Position numbers and translations under genes: made by a program | In this document: piece after piece, positions 1 to 10,210 of the stretch | Layout of the letters: each line of letters starts with the position of its first letter | How positions within the stretch are numbered: the stretch's first letter is position 1 | Source of the DNA: Pseudisothecium myosuroides | Lineage: Eukaryota; Streptophyta; Bryopsida; Hypnales; Lembophyllaceae | DNA length: 64,000 nt | Direction: 5' to 3' | Assembly (NCBI GenBank): GCA_951799445.1 | Contig: OX637290.1 | Location: 26,654,987 to 26,718,986 of the forward strand | Notes under the pieces: generated by a model | Databases searched by the model: none | What the model was told of the DNA's origin: nothing | The model's input: only the letters and a program-made list of their open reading frames with translations

Positions 1-3000
1 ACCGGAAATTCATGTGGAAAAGCAACATACACCGCGGCCAGTTCGGAACAATGTCTCCGTGAACCTTGTGTTCAGGATGGCGGATGAGCGCCATGGTTTA
101 CACAGACTGCAATTACATGAGACGGAGGGTGGAGATGATCAATTGGACCCGTTTGGTGCAGACAACCACTACGGGACGCCTGCCTTGGTGGATTGTAAGG
201 AAACACCCGGCTCTGGCTGCGACAGCGCCGAGCGTCTCCGCATGATTCGGGAAGGCAAACGCGCCATTTCGTTTGCCTCGGACATGAGCAGTCCTGCACG
301 AGATCGCACCAGCCGTGACTGGTACAACTCCTGTGGCGATGAGGGAGACTGCATGCACGTTCGTCGTGTGGACGGTGCGTTGGTTGAGGATGGCACACCA
401 ATAGTTACGCATGTCTGGGTGCCTCGTTCGTCATTGGGGTTGAGTCCAGTTGAGGGGGTGGAAAACCTACTGTTTGGAGAGGTTCTGCGAGAATTTCAGC
501 ACTCCATTACAGGTGCGCCTACGTACAAGGTTGATTTTGGGGGTGTATTGGGAGAACATGCCATTCCAAAGGCAAATTGTGAGCCCCATGTTGAAGTGGA
601 CTTACCTGCTACTGATGTGCTGGCTGTGGGATTGGAGGGCGGAATCAGCGAACCAAACCAGAGGGCAACTCAAGACAGTACCTTTACATTGGATCTTCCA
701 CGTTATCTCGAGGATGAAGCAGAGGATAGCGGTGAAGAGGCAAGTGACCCAGATTGGGAGGCAGACTTCATCGATTGGCAAGGCAACTCGGACTCAGGTA
801 ACTCCGACTGGGTCATTGATGATGAGGGGAGTGACCCTGAAGTTGTAGAAGATAGCATCCTTTCCCAGCCTGATATTGATTTCGAGTCCTTAGAATTTGA
901 GCACCGTTATGCCCCACAGCATTGGGAAGAGCTGAGTACAACACTTTTGCCAGACCGAGTCCCATTCACTGGACCAAGTCCCGGGCCTGTGAAACGTCTT
1001 AGTAGGCGTCCCGTGAAAGTGCATGAATTCTTTGAGCCCTATTGGCCATTAGAGACGCTGAACCGAATTTGTCAGCAAACGAACTTGTATGCCAGATCTC
1101 CAAGGTACCGTAACCCTCTGAAAACCAATGGTGGTTTGAATTGGGAAGATGTGTCGCCCCAGGAACTAAGGTGTTGGCTGGGCATTTGTATACGGATGGG
1201 ACTGAAGAAGCTCCCAAACCTTCGTCTATACTGGGACCGTAGGAGTTTTTTCGGTTGTCCCCTTATCAGGGCTGCTATGCGTAGAGCCAGGTTCGAGAAG
1301 ATATGTAGGAATATTCACCTGGTTGAGAATGCTACCTTAGTGACCGACAAGGCAAATCCCAGTTACGATAAGATCGCCAAAGTGCGATGGTTGATAGAAT
1401 CTTTTGTGTCAGCTTGCAAGCGCCTATATAATTGTGAGAAGTATATATGTGTTGACGAGATAATGATACCCTATCGTGGAAAGAGGTGCAATATAAAGCA
1501 GTACATGAAGAATAAACCTGTCAAATACGGGATAAAGGTTTGGTGTTGTGCCAATTCAAAGTCTAGATATGTTTATGATTTAGAGGTGTACACTGGCCGC
1601 AAAGGAGAGAAGAGTGAGAAGGACCTTGGCCGGAAGGTAGTCTTGTCCTTAGTGTCTGGCTTGAAGGGACTAGGTCATGTGGTAGTGACAGATAGATTTT
1701 TCACTTCACCACGACTTTTCGATGACCTCTTGAAGGTCGGTTTCCTTGCCACTGGGACGGTTATGACCAATAGAGTGGGTATGCCACCAAGCATGGCAAC
1801 GTATACTCACGTAGCTGGTGAGAGGGGTGGGGTTATTGCTCAAATGCATAGGTCACGCCGCATGGCATCTATAGTTTGGTTCGATGCGATACCTGTGTGT
1901 CTACTTAGCACATCAATGGACCCGATACGAGAGAACACATTGTGTTTGCGGTGGATTAGGGGTAAAGGCCGGTCAGAGTTTCACACGTCTCCTATAGTTC
2001 TTGAGTACCAAGAAATGATGCGTGGGGTTGATCTGGTAGACCAATGTCGCCAGGAGTATACAGGTCAACTTCGAAGCCATAAGTGGTGGCATAGGTTGCT
2101 ACTTTTCATCTTAGATACAAGCCTCGGGAATGCATACATTCTGTACAAAACTCACGCGGTAGCTGCTGGACAAAAGCGGGTGATGACTAGGGTTGCCTTC
2201 CATTACGAGGTTGCTAACTATTTGTGCGACCCTGAGGTGCGGCCTGGACGTACCGGTGCAGCCTTCAACCGCAGCAGCAGCGGTCTCCATTACTCTGTCA
2301 GGCACGAGCGTCTGCGTGCAAAGTGTGTGATATGTGGTCGCAAACAGATTCGTTACTGCCCTGGGTGTGGGGGAGCGTACATGTGTGAAGGCAAATGTTA
2401 CGTGAAGGTTCATACTATTCCGAAATATGCTGCAAAAATATTGAAGTGACGTTTTGTTGCAGGTTTCCGTGAAGAGAGTCCGGTGTGCTTGGCGGGGGTG
2501 GGGGCTTCTTTGCTTCCTTCGCCGGAAGAGTCTTTTGGGGGGCGAATTCTTAGCCACCTGGAGGGCGAATTCTCAGCGGAGACTGTGTCGTATTTAGGTT
2601 GGCTTGGCTCTTTGTAGCAGGTGAAGTCTTTTTTGCATAGGTGACCTTGCTTTTGTTTTGCAGGCCTTTTTGATTTTAGTGGTAGTCTGTCGTTTTGGAA
2701 GCAGCAGTGTAGGATTTTAGCCAATGCAGTTTTGTAGAACTTTGCCTTGGGCCTGCTTTGAACTGCCTGTTGAGCGGCTGAACTTTACTGTGTGTGCACC
2801 TTGTTTTTGGGAAGACTTTCAAATTTGATACCATGCCGCGCCCAATGGTCTTATGGGTTATTGCCCTTTTAGATCGCGTGAGATCCCAAATAGTTCGTTG
2901 CTCATATTCACGACGCATTGGCAGTTTCCGTTGTCTTCTGGAGTGCTAGTACCACCCAACAGTCTACCTGGGCCGTTTGCCGGACAAAGTGGCTTGAAGT

Positions 3001-3725
3001 CCCGCGAGAAACGGTTAGTAAAGCTGTCTCGTTGGCGCTGACCGAGCTCGTCCGCCCAGCCAGCACAGGTTTCCCGCGTGCCAGAGGATAGGGTTATCAG
3101 TAGCCACGGGTGCTTCCCGCTGCGGCCACCCACTCCTTCACCGGGTGACCCGCATGCTCGACTTGTTGCTTGATTTTAGGAAAATTGAACCGTGCGATTT
3201 GGCCAAAATTTTTTGAGTACCTTAGGATGATGACGAATGTGTTGCCCACCGCTTGGATTGTGGTCCGTGACTGTGCACATTTTTCAGTTTATTTCGAAGT
3301 TCATTTGGCAGGCACGGCCAATGTTCGACACATGTTACTTCGGCATGTTTGGTATCAAAGAACGTGTTGTTTTCCACCCCAATAAATTCGCCTACCTGAT
3401 GAACACTCGAATCCCCATCGAATTGACCAATTCACGCCTCATTATTTCCCTTCGCTGAAGCATTAGCTTCATCAAAGCGCACAGCATTGCCAAAAAGTAC
3501 GTGATTCGGCACCCAAGTGTACTCTTTCGCACGTGCATCTGGTGTACTTATGAGCAAAATTTCCATTCTCCAAAAATTTCAGCAGCAAACCTTCATAGCA
3601 TACTCACAATCCGTCCGGTTGCATATTGTAAAACAACAGCAGGCTGAATTCTATAATTCACAACGTCAACGCATGTCTCCCGAGTATGATCCTGCCAGGA
3701 AACTCTAGGGTCGTTTAGGGGTTAA
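1..3725 (+). mobile_element. piggyBac-like element, right part, with transposase
   Basis: The element runs off the left edge. It carries a full-length-looking transposase frame and about 1.3 kb of downstream non-coding DNA, and ends with GTCGTTTAGGGGTTAA, the last four bases being the TTAA target (3722-3725). The terminal bases match the inverse complement of the common TTAACCCCTAAAGGACC end except for one base, but the subterminal sequence is unlike families A-D, so this is a separate lineage. A small palindrome TCCTGCCAGGA lies at 3690-3700, 25-35 bp from the end. The non-coding part 2450-3725 has only short chance frames. The left terminus is outside the window, so integrity cannot be judged. 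Confidence 0.85.
2..2449 (+). CDS. piggyBac transposase (DDE_Tnp_1_7 type), 5' end open at window edge
   Basis: Transposase expected to cut and paste its own element at TTAA sites in the nucleus. The frame is open from the window edge to TGA at 2447-2449; the first ATG is at 77, so the true start may be there or upstream. Counting residues from the GTG at 14 (811 aa): an N-terminal region of about 230 residues includes a segment near 152-180 (LLFGEV...YKVDFGG) resembling the small beta-type domain seen ahead of some PGBD transposases; an acidic stretch follows (about 230-295); the catalytic domain spans about 340-720 with the DDD triad at D481 (CVDEIM), D560 (VVTDRF) and D673/D676 (RGVDLVD); a C-terminal cysteine cluster (C771, C774, C782, C785, C791, C795) is the expected zinc-binding tail. 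No stops or missing catalytic residues, so it could be active. Only a distant paralogue of the copy at 52799-55270. Confidence 0.93.
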   Translation, partial: PEIHVEKQHTPRPVRNNVSVNLVFRMADERHGLHRLQLHETEGGDDQLDPFGADNHYGTPALVDCKETPGSGCDSAERLRMIREGKRAISFASDMSSPARDRTSRDWYNSCGDEGDCMHVRRVDGALVEDGTPIVTHVWVPRSSLGLSPVEGVENLLFGEVLREFQHSITGAPTYKVDFGGVLGEHAIPKANCEPHVEVDLPATDVLAVGLEGGISEPNQRATQDSTFTLDLPRYLEDEAEDSGEEASDPDWEADFIDWQGNSDSGNSDWVIDDEGSDPEVVEDSILSQPDIDFESLEFEHRYAPQHWEELSTTLLPDRVPFTGPSPGPVKRLSRRPVKVHEFFEPYWPLETLNRICQQTNLYARSPRYRNPLKTNGGLNWEDVSPQELRCWLGICIRMGLKKLPNLRLYWDRRSFFGCPLIRAAMRRARFEKICRNIHLVENATLVTDKANPSYDKIAKVRWLIESFVSACKRLYNCEKYICVDEIMIPYRGKRCNIKQYMKNKPVKYGIKVWCCANSKSRYVYDLEVYTGRKGEKSEKDLGRKVVLSLVSGLKGLGHVVVTDRFFTSPRLFDDLLKVGFLATGTVMTNRVGMPPSMATYTHVAGERGGVIAQMHRSRRMASIVWFDAIPVCLLSTSMDPIRENTLCLRWIRGKGRSEFHTSPIVLEYQEMMRGVDLVDQCRQEYTGQLRSHKWWHRLLLFILDTSLGNAYILYKTHAVAAGQKRVMTRVAFHYEVANYLCDPEVRPGRTGAAFNRSSSGLHYSVRHERLRAKCVICGRKQIRYCPGCGGAYMCEGKCYVKVHTIPKYAAKILK

Positions 3726-5085
3726 ACAATGTATACATTTCGTTCTACAATTGCTTTGCAACTACAATAGTATTTAACACTTTCTTCTATGCCTACTTTG
3801 AGACTACAACAATGTACTGTCTAATGATGTAAAACCATGATGCAAAACAACACTTGAAGTAAGATTTGGTGCAAGTAGAGAGAACTATAGTCGCAGGATA
3901 GTTGTATAGGACACTTAGTCACACTTTAGCCAATTGTAGCAAACACGTTTTTCTTCTAATGTATTTAGTAAACCAATCATTAGATTTTATGAGAACTTAG
4001 CTACTTTGGAACCAAAACCAAAACCAAAATCCAAAGTCAGCCATTGCAGGTAGTGAGCAGCAACTAAAGGTCAGTGGCCAGGCCACAAGAACCTTGAAGA
4101 AGTGACATGTGGCAGCGTTAGGTTGTGTGGGAGCCAGTCCATAGGCGTCAACTAGCGTCCATCAGCATTAGCCAACATCCGGGGCCTTTCAACAATGTTG
4201 GAGTCCGTTCAAGCAATGTTGAGGGACTTTGACCATTCAAGAGGCACCACATTGCTAGCCAAGGGCATACGAGGGTGATTAGAGCATACGCGGAATAGTC
4301 AAAGTGTGTGAGGAGAGGGTCTAGAGTGTTGTGAAGGCAAGAGTTTGGCTGGGGAGTGCAAATTGTTGGCGAGGGCGTTGAATAGCAAGGTCTAGGAGGT
4401 CTAGGGGTTAGTGTAATTCACAAACTCAAAGTCCAATATTGCCATAATAAAAAAATGCCAATAGAAAAAAGGAGAAGGAGAGAAGAAAGTAGGAAGTGGA
4501 AGAGCACAAACAACTAAATGGAAGACGTTGGAAAGAGTCTAAGTATAAGGAGGGAGAAGAATCAAGATGGCCATCAACCATTAATAAAGGTTTAGAAGTC
4601 TAAATTCACCTTTTATTAAGGTTGACCGGAGGAGTATTTTTTAAGTTATTTAGATTTTAAGTCTTTAGTGAATTAAAAGTAGATCCTAGGAACTTTAATT
4701 AAATGCTTAGAGAGTTTATGAGGCCATGGCGTGCTATTTAGTTTGATTCTTAAGTAGTTATTAGTCTTAGTAGAAGTCAATGGTGACAATTTAGAATAGT
4801 TTTAGTTTAGTGAAAATTTATAAAAAACTCAAATAAAATAGTAGAAGAAATAGGGAGAAAATATTAGTTAAATTTGAACATCCAAAAAGTAGTTCAGACT
4901 TTCAATTTTTTTTATTCTTCATTTTATTTTAAGTGAAGAAAAAATACAACAAAATAAAAAAACAATGGAGGGAGATGGATACTATAAGACAATCATGATC
5001 ATGATTCAAGAAGACATAACCATAGTATCATCATCCACCGTAAAAGTAAGAATTTAGCCTTGCTATTTGAATTTCTCTTTATACA
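3726..5085. other. AT-rich intergenic DNA
   Basis: No supportable gene. 3726-4600 is moderately AT-rich with frequent stops in all frames. From about 4600 the base composition becomes more AT-rich towards the foldback arm that starts near 5090. Confidence 0.6.
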
Positions 5086-5089
5086 GAAT

Positions 5090-8080
5090 TAAATCATAAA
5101 ATTAGAAAGTAGAATTAAAAATTAAACAATCAAGTCAAAACTTTAGAGTTCAACTTTGAATTTATATTAGAATAGATAATTTTTAGAAGTTTTCAAAAAC
5201 ATATTAAACTTTAAAAATAGATAAAAATTAAAGAAGTTACATTTGAATGGAATTTGATAGTAAGAGTGAATGAAAAAATAGTATAAACATTCAAGTGAAT
5301 CTACAAATGAATCTTATAATCTAGATTATTAAATTCAAAGGTCAAAAATTAAATTAAAAATTAATTTGACAGTTTGGGTCAGTAGAAATTAGTGGATGAA
5401 GTTTTAAAATATTGATTAGAGGTCAAACTTCATCCGTCCATAACTTTTATTAGAAATTTCTAATCTTTAAGTGTCTTAGCTTTTTAGAAATTCAATTTTA
5501 TGCTTGACAAGTAAAAAATACAAAAAATCTAAAAATAATAAGTCTACAATAGAAGGCTAAAGTTATAAGGAACTAGTAGGTAATTAATTAGAATCTTTTG
5601 AAGAAAACTAAGGAATAATTTAAAGTCAAAATCAATTAGGATATTTTTTGGAGATTCTAGAATTATCTCACATTTAAAAAATAGATTAACCCCTAAAGGA
5701 CCAATATGCCTTTTTTGGCAACATAGAAATTTTGGGCAGGTACGTGTGACTGGAGATTTGCATATTTTGGGCTGAAATTTTTATAGAAGGTGGGGACAAG
5801 GAATGTCTTTCATATGCACCAAATTTCATGACATTTGGAAATACGAGTAAAAAGTTATGGCCTAATATGTTGTTTGTTGGTCAACTCGGGCACTCCGGGT
5901 AGATAAAAAAAATTCACCTTTTTCAAAAATAAAAATTTGGAATTGGTTTATTAGATTTATATATACGTGGAAAGCTTTGAATCATTCCATTCTGATCAAT
6001 GAGTCAAACGTTATGAGGATTTTTAGTTTGCGGGCAGTCATGGATTGTCTACTCTAAAATAAACTTTGAAGTCGTTTATTTCACTCAATTTTCAATATTT
6101 TTCAAAAAAATTAAATTGTAGGATGTAGATTGTTTATTACAACATTGCAACCATTGGGATTGGCATTTTTCAATTCCATAATTAACTTCTTAACAATTTA
6201 GTGTTTTGAACCATTCCCTACTTCTTTCTACTTACTATTTTTTTCCTATATGTTTTACAATTCCAAATAATCTGAAAATTTTCAAGCATGTAGCCAACTT
6301 GCCTTGAAGAATGAATCCAAAGAAGCACAATCATTTTGGAAATTTTTTCATAATAATCTGACCTTGTGAAGTGCAGCTGCCCGTTTTTTCGCAGGGCCAA
6401 AAAAAGGACTTTTGCCACTTCAAACGCTAATATCTTCCAATCTACACCATGGAATTTTCTGAAATTTTTTCCACATATTCTCAAACCAGAGTTCTACAAG
6501 ATCCTACGGTTACATGTATCCAAAAGTGATATTTTTCAAAGTTTTGGTACTTGTACTAGAAATGGCAGTTTTGGAGCATTTTTGGTGAGAACATAGTCAA
6601 GGAACTTTAGGGGTTAATATTGAAGGAGATAATACATGATGAAATTTAATCTTAGTTTAGTTTAGATTTGGATGAACTTCCTAGTTATTTGGTCAATTTG
6701 AGATTTTGAGTGAATCTTTAGACTTAGGAATAGAATTAATCTAGAATTCAACCCTAAAATCCAAGGTGAATTTTCATCAATCGTTTAGTAGAATTTAGTG
6801 GATGAATTTTTATAGGAGAGTTTAGAGTCAAAACCTCATCTATTAATAACTTCTAGTAAGAGTGTGTTCAGAATGTGCTTTAGCATTTTAAAATGGAAAT
6901 TAGATTTTCTACAACACAAGTGTAGTTGAATTCTTGCCTTGATCAGTTTATCTTTTGAAGACTAGAACTTTGGCCCACATTAGCGAAAACCGGCCCAAGC
7001 TACTAATATTTAGAGATTTCTTTGGTTAGAATTACATTTAGGTACTTCAACTTACTTGTCCGTTGCTTAGAAGGCACAACTAGACAACTTATAGGCAACC
7101 ATAGGAATTCTACTTCAAAATTACTTAGAATGTGGTTGTGCTTGATTTATCCTAAGGGTGGGGATAAAGTGCTCACATCCTCAAATTAAAATTTGATCAA
7201 ATCAAAATTCTAATTAGCTTAACTTGTAGAAAATGCCATGACCTTTTCAAAATAGTAGAATACTTCTTATCAAAAGTTTTAGCTCTAAATTGTCCTATTA
7301 AGCTTTATCCATTAATTTCTACTATTCCATTGATTAAAATTCACTTCCGATTTTAAGGTTTGGTTTCAAGTTACCTCTAGCTTGTAAGGTTCTAATTTCA
7401 TTTGAATTAGAAGGATGAATGTTACTTTCATCCAAATCTAAACTTATCCTAGATCAAAGTTCATCCTACTCTAACTTCCTTATTTCTATTCTATTTTCTA
7501 AGTGTAAATTTAGTTATAAAATAATTTAGTTATTTTCTGAGTGATTCTAAGTTTAAATTAATCCTCAATTGTCTTCAAAAGATTCTCATTGATCTTCTAC
7601 TTACTACTTACCACTCTAAAATTTTTATCTCATCTTTTTATTTTTTTATTTTTCATATTCTTTGCCTATAAAGCCTAAAATTAACTTTCTAGAATATTAA
7701 GACTTAAAGTTTGGTCTTCCCTATCAAAAGTTAAGGATGGATGAAATTTGGCTGCTAATTGGCACTCTAAAACTTCAACTAGGAAATTCTACTTATTGTT
7801 AATTCCAAATTAATTTTTATTTTTGGTTGGCTTACAAATTTTTTCTAGACTCTAAGACTCTTTTTGACCTATCTAGGATGAGTTTTACTATTTTTCATCC
7901 AAAATTAGCTTTAAAGTTCATTCATGGATATCTTCTTTGATTTTTATCTATTCTTAAAGTTTAATATGTTTTTAGAAAGCTTTAAAAATTAAATAAATGA
8001 TTACAAGTTGAAATATAGGTTTTGGTAATCTCCTAAAGTTCTGACTTAACCACTTAGCTTCTAATTTAGGTAATTATCCC
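5090..8080. repeat. large diverged inverted repeat (foldback), arms about 1 kb
   Basis: The reverse complement of about 5090-6960 (after removing the piggyBac MITE 5686-6617) aligns, with many mismatches and small gaps, to about 7190-8080. Anchor pairs read by eye: rc of the stretch near 5200 with TTTATCTATTCTTAAAG (about 7945) and the following AGTTTAATATGTTTTTAG; rc near 5600 with CTTCAAAAGATTCT (about 7574); rc near 6670 with CATCCAAATCTAAACT (about 7430). The unpaired centre is about 6960-7190. No coding frame is recognisable, and the ends are too diverged to place a target duplication. A third, partial copy lies at about 9480-10210. Confidence 0.65.
5686..6617 (+). mobile_element. non-autonomous piggyBac MITE, family A
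   Basis: The 932 bp element is bounded by TTAA at 5686-5689 and 6614-6617. The left end reads TTAACCCCTAAAGGACC and the right end GGAACTTTAGGGGTTAA. Subterminal sequence TTTTTTGGCAACATAG at the left and the ...GGTGAGAACATAGTCAA stretch at the right are shared with copies at 16630, 18881, 37116, 43470 and with the ends of the 7.2 kb element at 51350-58517. The short open frames on both strands are shared repeat sequence, not genes. The corresponding place in the right foldback arm (about 7480-7490) lacks the element. Confidence 0.93.
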
Positions 8081-8084
8081 TTCA

Positions 8085-9475
8085 AAAAAGAACAACTACA
8101 AAAAGGGCAATTTAGGCACATGCTTCTAGCTTGGATGAGACCACGGTTCTATCCTCCTTGATCCTCTTCATTATAGTGGTTTCTTCGGAGTATATGTTTT
8201 TTTCTATCTTGTTATCTTTTTGAAGTTAGCGTATTGCTTAAAAACAATGGTTACAATGAACTAGAAAATTTTGCAAACTAGTTCTTCCCAACCTTTTTTA
8301 TTCTAACTTTTTTTATTTCTATTTTTCCTTTTTTTGAGATATTTTTGAAGCTCAACTATTGACTTCTATAAATCCTAATTGCTAGCTAACTAACTAAAAA
8401 ATCAAGCAAAAAGTGATGACATAGCATGATCAACTTCTTCTAATTATTGTATATCTAAGTCTTGGCATCTCAAATGGTCAATTATTTTCAATTTTGACTT
8501 TTTTTTTTGTCCTTAATCTAAATCAAACTTCATTTAATGAATTCAAATACTCCCTAATGGATAGACTCATTCCTTGACCTACACTTAAAGCATCAACAAC
8601 AATTGAATCAAACACTTCCCAATATATATAGCTTCTTTTGACTTCTTTTAGAGCTAATTTGTTGAATTTTTGTATAATTAGGCCTCACAAAATTCTCCTA
8701 ATCCTTCTCAAAGCAGTTTTGAACACTTTCAGTAATTAGAACATGGGCCAAATCCCACAACACCCTCCAAGTTTCCTTGGTAGTTTTTGAACAATTTTTG
8801 AATAGTTTCCACCTTTGGCTCGGCCTCACAAAGCTCTCCTTGTTTTTTACTACAATTTTTGAGTACTCAAGACACCATTTCAACCTCTCAAAACTCTCCT
8901 AGTCTCTCTCAATAATTTGTGAGCAATTTTTGAGTAATCAAGACACATATCTAACTTTTCAGAACTTTCCTAGTCTTTTGCAATAATTTTTGAGTAATCA
9001 AGATACCTTTGTAACCTCTTGGGATTTTTTACAAAGTACTCAAAATAAATTTTGGACCCCTTTTGGACCCCTAGCTTCTATTTGGTTTGTTTCCTCCTTC
9101 CCCTTGGACCTAACCATGACATATATATGTTTAATCAAGTGACCCCATGTGGGCGTTTAATTATCCACACTTGGTAATTAGATGTATGTGCACAATCAAG
9201 TTCTTAAACTAGTACAAAAATTTTACTCTAAGCGGGTGCTTAACGTCAGTTCATTGTGCCTTCCAAGCGATGGGATCTTTTTCCCTATGAACCTAGTTGC
9301 ATATTACTTTATGAAAAGAGCCTCAACCAAGGCCTAAGTGCAAGAATTGATTTAGACAATGTAACTAACTAAGCCGAGGTGGTTTTCTAATAAAAATAGG
9401 CACAATCAAAATTTAGCAATCTCTAGTTGTAGACAATCTCATGCCATTTCCAAAAACATATTCATCAAAATCTAA
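8085..9475. other. AT-rich intergenic DNA
   Basis: No gene supported. Contains a loose run of related phrases around 8690-9010 (ACTCTCCTAGTCTCTC, TTTTTGAGTAATCAAGACAC and variants, about 60-70 bp apart), an old degenerate tandem array. Confidence 0.5.
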
Positions 9476-9479
9476 TACT

Positions 9480-10210
9480 CCTAGCAAAAGTTATGCATGG
9501 ATGAAGTTTGATTGCTAATCGGTATTTCAAAATTCATCCATGTTTTTCTAGATGCTCCAAATTCCAATTTGACTTAAGATTTTGGCTATGGGTCTACGTT
9601 AGGGTTAACGTCCTAAGATCCGAATTTGGCCATGGATGGATAGATCCTACTTATCTTCATCCATTTCTTAGTTTAAACTTCATCCTTCATTAACTTTTAG
9701 TTTTTTTGAGTGTGTCCCTAAGTTTGAACTAGTTCTGGACTTTTTTAGGTTACTTCTATCCACTTTTAAACCTAAGTTTTTGCTCGGTGAACCGAAGCCT
9801 AATTTACTTTGCTAAACTTTGACTACTCTAGGGGGCTAAATTTTGTGGGGTTTGTTACTAATTTTATTTTCTTTACACTTACACTTTGAAGATTTTTGCT
9901 TGAACTTTCTAATTTGCTACTCTACTTCTAAATTGAATATTCCTAGTGGAAGCTATTGATGGATGAAGTTTGATTGCTAATTGATACTTCAAACTTCATC
10001 CACTAATTACTATTAACATAAATTTTCAAATGAACTTCTAATTTCACTTATTGATTCTAGATTACTCCTACTTTTAGGTCATCTAATATTGTTTTGTTTA
10101 GATGATTTTAGTATTTTTTCATCCAATCTATATGCTAGATTTCATCCGCCTATATCTTTTTCATTTTAACTCCAAATCCTATGTATTTTATGTTTTGAGA
10201 GACCTCTAAA
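9480..10210 (+). repeat. partial third copy of the foldback repeat
   Basis: Two pieces share the hallmark phrase of the foldback arms, GGATGAAGTTTGATTGCTAA followed by an inverted AACTTCATCC: one near 9498 and one near 9960. The sequence after 9990 follows the right arm (a TTTTTCATCCAA phrase near 10116 corresponds to about 7897). Same orientation as 7190-8080. Borders are vague. Confidence 0.5.

Noticed and set aside
3709..3725. TTTAGGG in the piggyBac ends as telomere-type repeat
   Set aside because: Only a single TTTAGGG occurs per end, always as part of the fixed terminus joined to TTAA; there is no tandem array.
4388..4412. GTCTAGGGGTTAG as another piggyBac end
   Set aside because: The match is limited to a few bases, has no TTAA and no family subterminal sequence.
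6218..6596. Open frames on both strands (also at 17680, 37659, 37777, 43428, 43480)
   Set aside because: The same sequence recurs in all family A MITEs and the reading frames are broken differently in each, so they are shadows of the repeat.
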